A stretch of 64,000 nucleotides of DNA from Margaritifera margaritifera (GCA_029931535.1 JAQPZY010001148.1:124001-188000); one strand, 5' to 3'. Positions 11,660 through 23,204 are shown, numbered from the stretch's first letter. Numbers and translations are program-made. The notes: generated from the letters alone by a model not told the origin.

Positions 11660-12190
11660 ATGATGAAGCCAGGCGATGATGATGATGATTGTTGAATTAA
11701 AGTCGTGTGCGCCCATTCGGCCATGTACGACTATTTACCCCCATTGCGTGCGAAGCACGCAATGAGGGATTAAACTGTGTGCTACGCACACTTAATATTT
11801 TCGTCCAGTGGGTTACAGAGCTGCAATCCACTAGACGGAGTTGATGCGTGTATGGACGCTATTTTCGCACCGTTCCATCGCTACATGGTTTCCCCACTAA
11901 GGGGGTTCATTGAACGAGCGATATGGAGGGGTGCGTGTATTTAAATTCTAAAGTTTTTGTATATTTTTCCTGTTCATAGGAATAGAACCACAATGTTTAC
12001 ATGATAACTTATTTGCTGAGTTGACCATGTCAGGGCGCGACGAAGGCGGCAAAGGTCGGCTGGCTGCGCTGTCGCGTCTCAGGTTGGCTCCGGCAGGTCC
12101 AGGTTTATTTAACGTTTATTAATTTTGATATTTTGGCCGAAAGGAGAGAAAAATTTTTGAAGTAAATCAATTTTTGTTTTTGATTAGGGT
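11660..12190. repeat. HRR repeat, type 1, unit c (truncated by element B)
   Basis: This unit starts like the others: AAGCCAGGC, a short (GAT)n, ATTAAAGTCG, CGCCCATTCGG. It has hairpins GCGTGCGAAGCACGC (11746-11760) and GTGTGCTACGCACAC (11777-11791). From about 11893 it matches unit 0 rather than units a, b and d. It ends at about 12165-12190, where the 3' end of element B begins. Unit 0 ends at the equivalent position against element A. Confidence 0.8.
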
Positions 12191-13577
12191 TGATCTTTGT
12201 TTTTGATAGTTGCGTACTTGTTCAGGTTCCTGTTTCCGGGTACCCGTTCGTTCCGCTTCGAACTAGAGTTGTGTTTATAGTGGCTAGTACTTCCCTCCTT
12301 GGGTATTACACCTTTGGCAGGTTTCCTTGCCATATTTGATACCAGTTATTTTATAGTGATCTTTGCCAGGGATCTATTGTCCAGTGTGTGCTATTGGTGT
12401 ATATATGGTATAGTGTTTTGTATTTGCTATAAACCTTTTATGTTTTTGTTTGGACTGGCTATATGTTTCAAATCGTTTGTAGTTGTTATTGACTTTTATG
12501 TATAAAAAAACAAGTAAAATATGAAGACTTTTGTTTTTCAGAGTGAGATAGGGAGTGAGTCATTTCTAGCTTGTTACAGAGAGTCGGTTGGGCTCTGATG
12601 GTATGTCCCCTCCCTTTCTGTCGCAGTGGCTATACTCTGCTCTTTCCAAGTCTCTAATTATGTTGTTCTAAAGTTGTTTTTTTAAATAAATTTTAGGCTC
12701 TTGGTGTACTTATCAAAATAAGAAAAATAACATGAAAAGAAAAAGAAAATGTTGCTGTTGTTTTGTATGCTGATCTGTACTGTTAGGAAAAAAAAGGGGG
12801 GGGGGGTACTCGCAGTTGTTAGTGTATGTATATTATTTATTTTTTTTGTATTGTTGTTGTGTGAATGTTCTTTGTATTATGCCTTCCTTTTTCCATAACT
12901 CTGGCGTGACCCGTACTACCTCGCGTTAGCCTGATAGCATAGGTGTCACCCATCCTAATTATGTAGGTCATAATCCCCCCTGTATGTTTATTCAATTGAT
13001 CAATATATAATATTATATATTTATTTATTTTTTTTCCTTTTATTGTTCTCCTTTTATTTATTTATTTTTTTTATTTTTTATTTTTTTTTTGACACGGTTC
13101 GCCTTTCCAACATGTGAGCGAGTGAGCTCCAGGTCGTCCTAACGTACCTCCCCCTAATGGGGGGCATACTGGAACTCATCACCCACAGTGGTTGTACTTG
13201 GGTTCCGGTAGAGGTCAGCACTGTTCTGTGCCGGCCTCTGTGTCAACTTTTCTGTTTTCCTATGTGTGTTAGTTTTCTGCGAGTACTAAATGCTGTTTCT
13301 TGCAGCAGTCCCGTCTCTCTCTTATTGGGGGGGGGGGGAAGGTATGTATCTTTTGGGGAATGGCCTGTCTGGTCTCTTACCTGACCTTCCCTTACCCTCC
13401 GTTACCCCTTCTCCTCCGTTCCAGGCAGACATGACTGCTTAGTTAGTGTTGTAGTTGTATATTTTTTTTTTTTAAAATCATTTTCCATACATGTATATAT
13501 TTATACATTGTATACATGGTTTTATTTCCCGTGCCGTTCTTTCATTTAAGAGGTATATAAATCTAAGCATATATTTA
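12190..13577 (-). other. 3' UTR of element B
   Basis: This 1.4 kb non-coding stretch follows the ORF2 stop of element B. It contains homopolymer T and G runs (for example 12797-12806, 13329-13338). Blocks alignable by eye to the element C 3' UTR include the segment around CCAGTGTGTGCTATTGG (12380-12396) and one around CTACCTCGCGTTAGCC (12917-12932). Confidence 0.6.
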
Positions 13578-16500
13578 TTATTGGCATTTTTTCATCACCA
13601 TTGTGATGTAATTAGTCAGTTCATGATATATTGGCTTGTTATTTATGTTATTTGTGTATAATATATTCGCATCATATACTGCGCCATAGTGGCTTTGTAT
13701 TTTATTCTTAATCAAATTCCTTTCTTTTTGTGTCTCTTTACAGTTTAGTGTAACATGCTTTTTTGTATATAATTGCTTTTTACATAAGGGACATACGGTA
13801 TTTTCCTTTATTATATGCCTATTACAGGCCACTTCTCCTGTTAACCAGGTGTCATGCAAATATGTGTACATGTAGCTTTGTTTATTAGTTGGATATATGG
13901 AGTTCCATTGTTTCCATACTTCTACCCATTGTATATTTGGGTTATTGCTTTCCACTGTAAAATGTATATTTTTATTAGCTTCTTTATTTAATATATCATA
14001 TATATTCCGGTCCTTTTCTTCTGTCCATATAGGGCTTTTATTTCTATATTGTAAAATTATGTTTTTTGTATATCTCATATTTTTTGGAGGTTCTGTTAGT
14101 TTTATTAGGTTGTTATCTCTATATATTTCTGGTTTATTGCTGATAGTATATCCAAAGAAATATATATATATATTGCTGTCCATGCATATCTGTTACTTTT
14201 TGTTAAATTTCTTATTCTATTTATTATGTTTGCGGTTTTTTAAAGTTTTAAATGGGGTATTCCTAGACCTCCCTCTTTCTTAGTTTTATATAGGAATTTC
14301 CTATGATTGTAATGTATTTTTTGTCCCCATATGAAGTGTATTATTTCTTTTTCCATTGTTTCTAACATGGTATTAGTTAGGTTTAGTACATTTAATACAT
14401 ACCATATCTGGCTGTATATATATAAGTGTGCGCAACTTGGATTTTTTCCATTATATTTAATAGTGATAATGTCCACAATTCTATCTGCTCCCTTATTTTT
14501 CCTAAAATTTTTCTAAAGTTTGCTTTAATAGCATTTATTCCGTAAATTATGCCCAGTGCTTCCACTTTCTCTTTAATTAGATCTGGCGGGAGCCCTGGGT
14601 GATTGCCTCTCCAGTTTCCTATTAAAAGTATTTCGGTTTTGCTGTGGTTTACTTTAGACCCAGATGCTTTGCCGAAATCTTCGTATTCCTTGTCTAAATG
14701 TTTAAAAGAGAATCCATCTTTCATAAAATTTGTACAGTCATCCGCATGCTGTAGCATTTTTAATTCTTTATCTAAATTTGGTATTTTGATGCCTTGTATA
14801 TTTGTATTATTATTTATTCTCTCACATAATATTTCAATAGCTAAAACATATAAAAGCATAGACATTGAGCATCCTTGTCTCACCGATCTCTGTATATTCA
14901 AACTTTTGGTTTTTGCGCCATTTACCTGTACTGCTGAGGTTATATTTTTATATAATATTTTAATCCATTGGCAGTAGTTGTTCCCAAAGCCATACTTTTT
15001 TAGTATTGTGTCTATGTAACTATGTTCTAAACGGTCAAAGGCTTTCTCTTGATCGTATAGTAACATTACCCCCTTTTCTCCTTTATACTGTATATACTCA
15101 ATTACTGTTTGTATATTTAAGATATTATTTCTGATATCCCTTCCCTTTTCCCCGCAACTTTGATTGATATTTAAAATTTTCCCCATGCATGTTTTTAACC
15201 TATTTGCTAGTATCTTACTTAAAATTTTATAATCGGTATTTAAAAGTGAGATTGGTCTCCAGTTTTTTAGGTCTAGAGTTTCACCTTTCCCTTTGTATAT
15301 TAGGGTTATAATTCCCTCTTTCATTTGTTTGGTCATTTCTTTAGTTAAAAGTATATTAATATACACTAATTCCAATACAGGTATTAATTCATTTTGAAAT
15401 ATTTGGTAAAATTCTGATGTCAGTCCATCTGATCCTGGCTATTTCTTTTTACTGAGCTGTGAGATTGCTTGCTCTATTTCTTTTGCTGTGATGAGAGTGT
15501 CACAGTTATGTTTGTTTTCGTCAGTAATTTGTATAAAAGTTGCACTATCGCAGTATTCATGTATGTCTTCTTGTTTTATATTTTGTGAAGTGTATATTGT
15601 TTTATAAAAATCGTATATTTCTCTCATTATATCTTCTTGCTTGGTATATATTATATTATTTTTCCGTATTCTTTCAATATTTTTGTTTTTTTCCATTTTT
15701 TTATCTCTTCCCTTCAATATATGCCTTGTGCTTTGCTATATAAGTCTGTGAATATTCCCGCTCTAACTTGTGCCCCTTTGGCTTTGTAGTTTTGTATTTC
15801 CTTATATAGTTTCTCTGCTCTGTTCTTCTCTATTTCCTGTGTTTCATTGTTATTTATAATTCTTATGCATCCTTTTTCCATCCCTTTCCATTGCTTATTT
15901 TTGATGTTGCAATATTTCTTTGTTATTATTTGAATTTCTGTTTTCTTTTTTTCCCATTCCTCAATTATATTAGTACTTTTATTTACCAGTTGTTGTAATA
16001 TTAGTTTTATTTTTCCACATATTCTTCATCCTCTAATACCGAGTTATTAAATTTCCATTTCCCCTGTCCCCATTTTATTCTATTATTTACTTTTATCACT
16101 ATATTGTCAGCATTATGGTCTGATATTTTTATTTCTTCAATATTGCATGATTGGATGTCCCCAGTTCTTGATTGTGAAACATAAAATTTGTCTAAGCGAC
16201 TGCCTTGTTTACTTCCATATCTGTACGTGTATTCAATTTTATTAGGATTAATTTGCCTATATATGTCTACTATCTTATTATGGTCCCTAAAGATTTTTAT
16301 TTGGTCTGCTAGGAACCTGTCATTTTTATTGTAGCCACCGCTTCTGTCCATATCTTGATCTATCCAGTTAAAATCCCCCCCTATAATAAATTTGTCTGCA
16401 GAGTAACGTTGTGCATATCTTGTTATTTTATCTATGAATTCAGTTTTTATCTTTCCCCCACCTGACGGCACATATACATTTAGTATGTGCCATTCATTTA

Positions 16501-16834
16501 TTTTGATATGTATTAGTCTACCTTTGAACGAATCTTTAGTTAAAATTATCTCCCATGACAACTTCTGGGCAGTCTTTCTTAACATAATGGCTACTCCAGC
16601 TCTCGTATTTTTATTATCAACACTTGTTATAACTATTCCATTTAGTTTTTCTTCTAATTGCCTAATTAGTTTTGGATCGGGTGTATGCATTTCCTGTAAG
16701 AGTATAATATCATACTTTGTTGCTATTTCTATTAGTTTTTCTGCTTTTCCCCTTATTCCCTTTATATTTAAAGATATAATGTGGAGGTTCATTTCCTCCA
16801 GTTTATCTTTAAATAAAGCATTATTCGTATCCAT
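13578..16834 (-). pseudogene. Element B ORF2: endonuclease / reverse transcriptase, decayed
   Basis: The start at 16834 aligns with the start of the intact ORF2 in element C. Endonuclease motifs are visible in 16834-16007: SLNIKGI, LLQEMHT, NVYVPSGG, GGDFNWI, GSRLDKFYVS and SDH. RT motifs are in 15375-14392: NWRPISLLNTDYKILSKIL, LYDQEKAFDRL (motif A), VRQGCSMSMLLYVL (motif B) and QHADDCTNF (motif C). A C-terminal CPLCKKQLYTKKHVTLNC motif lies near 13750. A stop replaces a sense codon before PGSDGLT at about 15440, and frame changes occur near 16007, 15720, 14400 and 14200. About 280 bp between the endonuclease and RT pieces is unreadable. This copy cannot make the enzyme. Confidence 0.9.
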
Positions 16835-16907
16835 TTTGTTGTTGTTGTTGTATTTATATTGTTATTATTTTGTGTTGTTTAGGCCTGATCGGCCTGTTCT
16901 GTATCTT

Positions 16908-18271
16908 TCAGATGTGTAGGTTTCTGTTTTTTGTGCGGTATTGCTCTATTGTTATCTTTTTTATGTTTTTTCCTCCGGTATATGTCGTTCGCGGGAGGGA
17001 AGAGATCCTCGCGCCGCGATATGGCGATCTTTGAATATTGATCATTTCCTCTAGTTCTTCCCTAGAGGGCCACTCCGCCGATACCGTGTTCCTTCGTTTC
17101 CGCTTATTTGAGGTTATCGGTGTTGAGGTTGATGGTGTAAGTCCCTCATTTCCCCCCGAAAGTTCCTCTTCTCCCATTGTTATGTGGGCACTTTGCTCTT
17201 CGACCATGTTATTCTGGTCTGTGTCATTGCCCCCTTTTTTGTTGCTGTTTTCTACATCCTTGAAGTTGGGTTCTTCAAGGTAGTAGTATGGTGCTATGTT
17301 TTGTTCTATTAGTTTTGTTGTAGTTTTCTTTTTTCTTTGTCTCCTATCTCTTTTTTTTCCGACTTTGTTTTTGTTTTTTTGTGTGTTTTTTATGACTTTG
17401 TCTGTGGCTATATTTTTGTTTTCGAAGTCTTCCCAGTGGTAATCTGACCTCTCATCAGAATCGCTTACTGAGAGAGGCGTGAAAAGATTCTGGGTTTCCA
17501 TCAGATCTAGTTCTGGGTCAGGTACTACGTCCATTTCGGCCGCTGTTTCCTTTCCCTTTTCTTTTATTGGTACGCTAGCTGCCATTGCAGCATATGTTGG
17601 GTTTTTCCCTTTTTGTACGGGGTTCTTACAATCTCTGGGTAGATGCCCAGTTTCCTGGCATCTTGAACATTTCCTATAGTTAATACATCCTCTGAACCAG
17701 GACTTGACCAAAAACCCCATGACATATATAAATGTCGGAAGCTTTTTGGCGTCGTCCAGGCTCATCGTGCAAATTCTGACCCCTGTTTTTATTGTGGGGT
17801 ATCCCCAGACTGTTGCTGTTTTATCCTTGCTCATTGTTATTTGGAATTTCCTCATTAATTTGATTTTTATTTCTGCCGTTGGAATTTCCAGCGGGAGTCC
17901 CGAGAAGTGGACTTCCACCGCTTTTATTTCTATAGGTCTTTCTATTGGGGGGGGGGGGTGACCTCGGCCGCATTCACTAACTTCCCCTTCACTTCAAGTT
18001 TCGTGTCATTTGAGAGTACTACTGTATCTCCTTGTGCATACAGGTAATACTTCCCATTTCCTCCATTTTGTAAACCCGCGATATATTCGAGGGGTACACC
18101 CTTTGTTACCATGGCTTCTAGGATTTCCGCAGGCCTGGGGCGCTCCTTTTCCACCAAATGCTCACAATCTATGAGTTGACATCCAGGCGCGCGGTGTACC
18201 AGGAGAGTTCTATTTTCTCCTGACGTCTCTATAGATGTCCTAAAGTATTCATCAAGCTTTCTTCCTTCCAT
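16908..18271 (-). pseudogene. Element B ORF1 (CCHC nucleic-acid-binding), one frameshift
   Basis: The start is taken at 18271, where MEGRKLDEYF matches MEGRKLESYF of the intact element C ORF1; the upstream in-frame ATG at 18331 is less likely. Frame one runs to about 17942. The rest continues from about 17918 to 16908 in another frame. The shift coincides with an uninterrupted G run at about 17948-17959, where element C has a short GGAGGGGC. The second part has an RRM-like segment (WGYPTIKTGVRI, FIYVMGFLVKSWF) and a CCHC knuckle CSRCQETGHLPRDC near 17650, followed by acidic and basic low-complexity sequence. Apart from the homopolymer the frame is open. Confidence 0.85.
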
Positions 18272-18854
18272 ACTTGTCTTATTGTTTTGATTGGAAAGCT
18301 TTTGTATACAATATTTTGTAAATTTAGTCACTTATGTCTATGTTCATGAGAGAAGAAACAATTTTTCTCCCTCAGGAATAAATAAAACAGAGTGTTATTT
18401 CTGATTGTTCATTGTCTCTACCTTCAATAAGAAGGGAAACATACAAATTTATAATTGAAGAAAATTTAGGTCACAATATTAATAATGAATATTTGATAGG
18501 CAATTGTCTCTCCTTTCAATGAGAGGGGAAACATGTAATGAAAAAATGGAATAATTATAAGAAAAAGAAAATATTTGTATCAAATGAATACGGTTGCAAT
18601 ATTAATGATTATATTTTAAATCATATGTACCTATCCTACGGCACGGGATGTCCGCGGCTAAAGCTTTTTTTTTTTTTTTTGTTTTTTTCCGGCTCCTCTA
18701 ATGTGTTTAAGTTGGGTCCTTTTATCTTGTCGGTTGAGCTTACGCTCAGTAGTGAGCGAGCTCACTCTGGCTCTATGTTAGTCTTATCGCTGTAAAATTG
18801 TAATTGTTTACTTCACTTCGCAAACAGACACTGAATACGCAGCCAGGCTTGATT
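18272..18854. other. Region between element B ORF1 and HRR unit d
   Basis: This AT-rich stretch is probably the element B 5' UTR in its left part. A short repeated block, TTGTCTCTnCCTTCAAT followed by GAGAGGGGAAACAT-like sequence, occurs near 18410-18440 and 18502-18534. A T run lies at about 18665-18681. No H3-like sequence was found here, unlike at the element C 5' end. No gene is seen. Confidence 0.4.
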
Positions 18855-19690
18855 GATTGATGCTTGGATTAAAGTCGTTTTCGCCCTTCGGCCATGTACG
18901 ACTATTTACCCCCACAGCGTGCGAAGCACGCATAGGGGGGTTAAGTGGTCAGGTGTATTAACAGATTGCAACCACCTGACTCTTTTTTAAGTACACCCCT
19001 CCAGCGCAGCAGGGTTCCCCACAATTAAGGGGGTTAAAATGACATGCGCGCTATTGGAGAGCGTGTACATTTAGCACACCCCACCATCAATGCATGGTTT
19101 CCCCACAAAGGGGGTTCATTGAAGGCATGATATTGTGAGGTGAGTATTATTATTATACCTGTACATAGGACTAGAACCACAATGTTTACAGGTATATATG
19201 TGCGCGTTGTAGCGCACGTTGTTGTTTGAATTGCTTCAAGTATTCAGTCAGGAGTGGCACAGGCGGCACGGACTAGGCAAGCGAAAGCGCGAAGCGTGAC
19301 GGAAGCTGAAACGCCAGGAACGTACATACATCATGATCAAATTCTGCCCAGTTTAACTAAGTCGGGCTGTTCCTAATACCAATAAAGTGTAAGCCACTTA
19401 TTCAATTATGTCAATACTACAAGTTACAAAGAATTTTCCATTTAACGCGAATATTTCCAGTTATGAAAATTTTGTGTACAAAGTGTACATATTATTTGCA
19501 AAAAACAATACCAATCTTTGAGTAAGAATTACTCACATCATTTTCGTATCACGCACACTACAATTGTGAGTTGTAATGTTTTAGACGGTGGTTCGAAATT
19601 GATCAATTTTGTCTCTTCAAAGAGTATAATCAAAAGGGGTTTTCGGAAAAAAGCCAAATTGAAAACCCCATTGATTTAGGCAGTTAAAAA
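18855..19690. repeat. HRR repeat, type 2, unit d
   Basis: This full copy lies downstream of element B. It starts with GCCAGGCTT, a (GATT)n linker and GGATTAAAGTCG. It then carries GCGTGCGAAGCACGC, the TCAGGTG...CACCTGA inverted repeat (18950-18980), paired CCCC/GGGG hairpins, TGCGCGTTGTAGCGCA, the GCGAAAGCGCGAAGCGTGAC block and the terminal GGGGTTTTC / GAAAACCCC pair (19636-19669). It is most similar to units a and b. Confidence 0.85.
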
Positions 19691-19696
19691 ACTCTT

Positions 19697-19712
19697 AGCC
19701 CTTAAAAGGACT
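19697..19712 (-). terminator. Histone-like 3' stem-loop after the 342-codon ORF
   Basis: On the minus strand AGTCCTTTTAAGGGCT folds as a 6 bp stem (one U-G wobble) with loop TTTA, 7 bp after the stop of the ORF at 19719-20747. The real H3 hairpins nearby are GGCCCTTTTTAGGGCC. Size and loop composition match the histone 3' hairpin, but the terminal base pairs differ, and I see no purine-rich downstream element like that of H3. The role is therefore uncertain. Confidence 0.4.
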
Positions 19713-19718
19713 GAGGGG

Positions 19719-20747
19719 CTACAAAACCCGCTCCAGGATAAACGACTTCAGGTGGTCCGGAAAGTGTTCTATGACCGTTCGTCTATCACGCTCCTTCGGG
19801 ATTTTCGGGTCTATGAAATCTGCCATGTCGAGTTCACTCCAGGATGCTTTGTAATAAATTCTCTCGGTCGTGATTCCATGGTATTTCCTCAAGTGGTCAC
19901 AAATCAGTGCAGCTAATGGTAGCGGGCATTCGTGGAAACCTAAATCCAATTGTAGTAGGGCTCCGGGTGCTTTCTTTGCCCGTACTCTACTGGCTTTGGT
20001 CTGTCTCCCCCCAGTCTCAGTTTGCTTCCTCGCTTGAAGGGCCTCCTTAACGTCATCTATGAACTTTATGCCTTCTTTCTTATCAACCCACATATCATTC
20101 CTTCCCCATGAGTACGATAGTTCGTACACAAATTGCCCAGTCTCCTTTGCCAGCTTTGCCAAGTTTTGTCTTTTAATTTCTTCTTCAGTCAAATCAGGTC
20201 GTGGGATCGGCTTTGGGGTGGGTGGGGGTGACTTGCACGCTTCCGCCGCTTCCAGTATTTCCGTCTGTTTTACCGGTGTTTTTATATTTGACCTTGATGG
20301 TGAGTTGGTTGGTGGTACTACGGGGATGGGTGGTGTTTTTGTCGTCTCCCGCGGTTTTTGTTGCTCTCTAGTTTCTTTCATCTCATCAGCAATTTTAATT
20401 GGACTTGTTGTTGTTCTTATTGCTGGTTTGGTGGAAGATATCGGTGTTGAAGTGGTTGCTGTCATTGGTTCATTGGGAGGGGCAGTTAGTCTAAACTGGC
20501 TTTGCTGCGTAGTAGGCGTCTGCCTATTACGCCTCCACTGTCCTTGTGGTCCCCCTCCCTGTCCCAGTCTTCTATAAGGCCCTCTTCTTTCCCATGGGCG
20601 TCTCTCTATTGGGCTGCTTCTATTTTCCTCCCAAATTAAGAGAAGAGTCGTCCTCTTCTCTTGAGCCCGGAGACTCCATCCAGTAGCCACTGAAAGGCCT
20701 AAGCCTTTCAGGGCACTCAGTGCATGCTCAGGAATAATAACTTCCAT
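19719..20747 (-). CDS. 342-aa protein of unknown function beside the H3 locus
   Basis: This is an uninterrupted frame from an ATG at 20747 to a stop at 19719. A short upstream ORF (ATG at about 20803) ends 2 bp before this start. The N-terminus (about 1-40) is compact and hydrophobic (GLGLSVATGWSLRAQEKRTT). Residues 40-190 are low-complexity, rich in Arg, Pro, Thr and Ser, and look disordered. Residues 195-342 look folded (KETGQFVYELSYSWGRNDMW, then a Lys/Arg-rich linker, then LDLGFHECPLPLAALICDHL). I recognise no named domain. The plan resembles gag-like or repeat-borne proteins, so it may belong to the HRR-associated sequence rather than be a host gene. The long open frame suggests it is real or recently active. 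Confidence 0.5.
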   Translation of the reverse strand: MEVIIPEHALSALKGLGLSVATGWSLRAQEKRTTLLLIWEENRSSPIERRPWERRGPYRRLGQGGGPQGQWRRNRQTPTTQQSQFRLTAPPNEPMTATTSTPISSTKPAIRTTTSPIKIADEMKETREQQKPRETTKTPPIPVVPPTNSPSRSNIKTPVKQTEILEAAEACKSPPPTPKPIPRPDLTEEEIKRQNLAKLAKETGQFVYELSYSWGRNDMWVDKKEGIKFIDDVKEALQARKQTETGGRQTKASRVRAKKAPGALLQLDLGFHECPLPLAALICDHLRKYHGITTERIYYKASWSELDMADFIDPKIPKERDRRTVIEHFPDHLKSFILERVL

Positions 20748-20916
20748 CGCTAACGATTTTTTCTACGTGTTGACCCTACTGTGTTCACTGCTGACTCTGC
20801 CATGATATATTACAACTTCAGACTTTGGACAGGTGGGTGCGAAATCACTTGTGACAGTAATATGCAGTATGTGAGGAGGATGATATTAGTTATGTGAATA
20901 CGGCCTGAAAGAGTAG

Positions 20917-20953
20917 CTCTTTTCTTGAAATGTGTGTGGCCCTAAAAAGGGCC
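20917..20953 (-). terminator. Histone 3' processing signals of H3 copy 1
   Basis: Reading the minus strand after the H3 stop, a perfect hairpin GGCCCTTTTTAGGGCC (20953-20938) is followed by the purine-rich CAAGAAAAGAG (20927-20917). This is the histone stem-loop bound by SLBP plus the histone downstream element that pairs with U7 snRNA, marking a replication-dependent, non-polyadenylated histone mRNA. Confidence 0.95.
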
Positions 20954-20981
20954 GTTTATGTTGTTTCTTTGAGAAACGAAT

Positions 20982-21553
<572 letters not shown>

Positions 21554-21749
21554 CCAGTAGTGCGCCGAAATTTCAATCCGTTTTTTTAGTCAAGCTCAAG
21601 TGAGTCCAAGAGTATTTAATTTGCATTGACTTTCCCATACTTTCTTTTCTTGAAATCAGTATGCAATCACTGAACCGTTTGCTGCTGTCTAAAGAGGAGG
21701 AGAAGGAGAAGAAGAAGATTATTAGAACAACCACAACGAATAGTAGTAG

Positions 21750-21754
21750 TAGTG

Positions 21755-21806
<52 letters not shown>

Positions 21807-21910
21807 CAACAACAACAAAAAAAAACAACAACAACAAAAACGACAACAACACATTTCAACCAAGAAAAAAAACAATGTAAGATATATGATATATATATAG
21901 ATATATATAT

Positions 21911-22000
<90 letters not shown>

Positions 22001-22125
22001 GATAATGAGAAATAAAAATATGACCATATCATATCAGACAAGAACCATCCCCCCACCCCCATTAACAAGAAAGAAAGAAAGAAAACCCCCAAGACAAGAC
22101 AAGACAAGACAAGACAAGACCTAGC
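21750..22125. repeat. Composite microsatellite block
   Basis: Successive simple repeats: (AAT)n with AAC at about 21757-21845, (TA)n at about 21889-21942, (GA)n at about 21943-21997 and (AAGAC)n at about 22090-22121. All long ORFs reported here come from these runs and are not genes. Confidence 0.95.
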
Positions 22126-23114
22126 ATGTGTTGTACAAGTTCAGAGCAATGATGGTGATTGAAAGTTACAGTAGCAAACTGTAGGGTGACAAAAATATGG
22201 TTTTCTTTTCAAAGACTGTGGTGCCGAATAATGTTTTGGCACAAGTTTCACTATATTTTTAGCAGGTCTGTCCTGGAATTGAGATTTCTCATTATGTCAT
22301 TCATGGTATGTCTGAGTTGACTTGGATGTATCTGACAAGCAGAGATGACACCAGGAATGAAAAGTACCTTCTAAGTTCTGTCCATAAACACCTTTCAGTT
22401 CATGGATTCCTACAATTAGAGCAGGTCTACTTTGTCTCATTTGAGTTTACACAGTACTTGATGTCATGAGGATATTAGGAGTGGTCTTGAAATCCACAGT
22501 GCCTCCTTACTGTTCAGTGGGGAAACTTGATATTTGGGAAAGGCTGCAATAATATACATATGCATAAGAATGTCAAAAATTTAAATGAATCAATCAATCA
22601 ATCTGACCACAAGCAAGTGCACTGTCTTTGCCAGACCGGAAATGCATGGCACTTAAAATGTAAGAATCAGTTCCTTCTTTCACTGCAAAGACACTCACTC
22701 ACTCACTCACTCACTCTCTCTCTCTCTTAGTATCAATGTAATGGGTGTAGAGAACCGTATTTCTCAAGCTTTAACTTAGACATTATGTTTCCTTCGGATT
22801 GTAATGATGACCATTACATATGTCAGGAAATACACTTGAAAAAAAAAACAAAAAATACTGTCATTCTACATGAAACGAACAAAAACACATCCATGTGCAT
22901 ACGTCTTAGGCAAAAGAAAGTAAACACGCTGCATTGACGCCGTTTTGGGACGTTTCGTATTTATTTCTTCCGCCAATAACTGTATGCAATAGCTTTTCTG
23001 AATGAAGATTTCACTACAGCTTGTGCTGATACATGCATGCCTGTTGGATATATCTTCCACATTGCAGTGTTGCGTGTGCAGATGCTTTATTTCATGGATC
23101 TTTCCGTGCACGCG

Positions 23115-23204
<90 letters not shown>

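Larger units (their letters stand above)
12190..18330 (-). mobile_element. Element B: decayed Tx1/L1-like non-LTR retrotransposon
   Basis: On the minus strand this element has the same two-ORF plan as the intact element C at 23931-31386: an ORF1 with one CCHC knuckle, then an ORF2 with endonuclease, RT and a terminal Cys/His motif. The 3' UTRs of B and C are also recognisably related (for example 12290-12400 against 24240-24350), so they are members of one family or sister families. Both ORFs carry frameshifts and stops. The left (3') end is against HRR unit c. The right (5') end lies somewhere between 18330 and 18850. Confidence 0.85.

Noticed and set aside
9142..12190. HRR units as snRNA, 5S rRNA or tRNA genes
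   Set aside because: The stem-loops and repeat spacing prompted a comparison with U1, U2, U4, U5, U6 and 5S from memory. No diagnostic motif matched, and the GGTTCGAA near 11191 and 19590 lacks a tRNA fold.
18272..18854. H3 sequence at the 5' end of element B
   Set aside because: I looked for [12 protein letters not shown] on both strands, as at element C, and found nothing similar, so element B gives no support for H3 targeting.
21661..22107. Long ORFs over (AAT)n, (TA)n and (GA)n
   Set aside because: They are translations of microsatellites (poly-N, poly-L/S, I-Y repeats) with no gene evidence.
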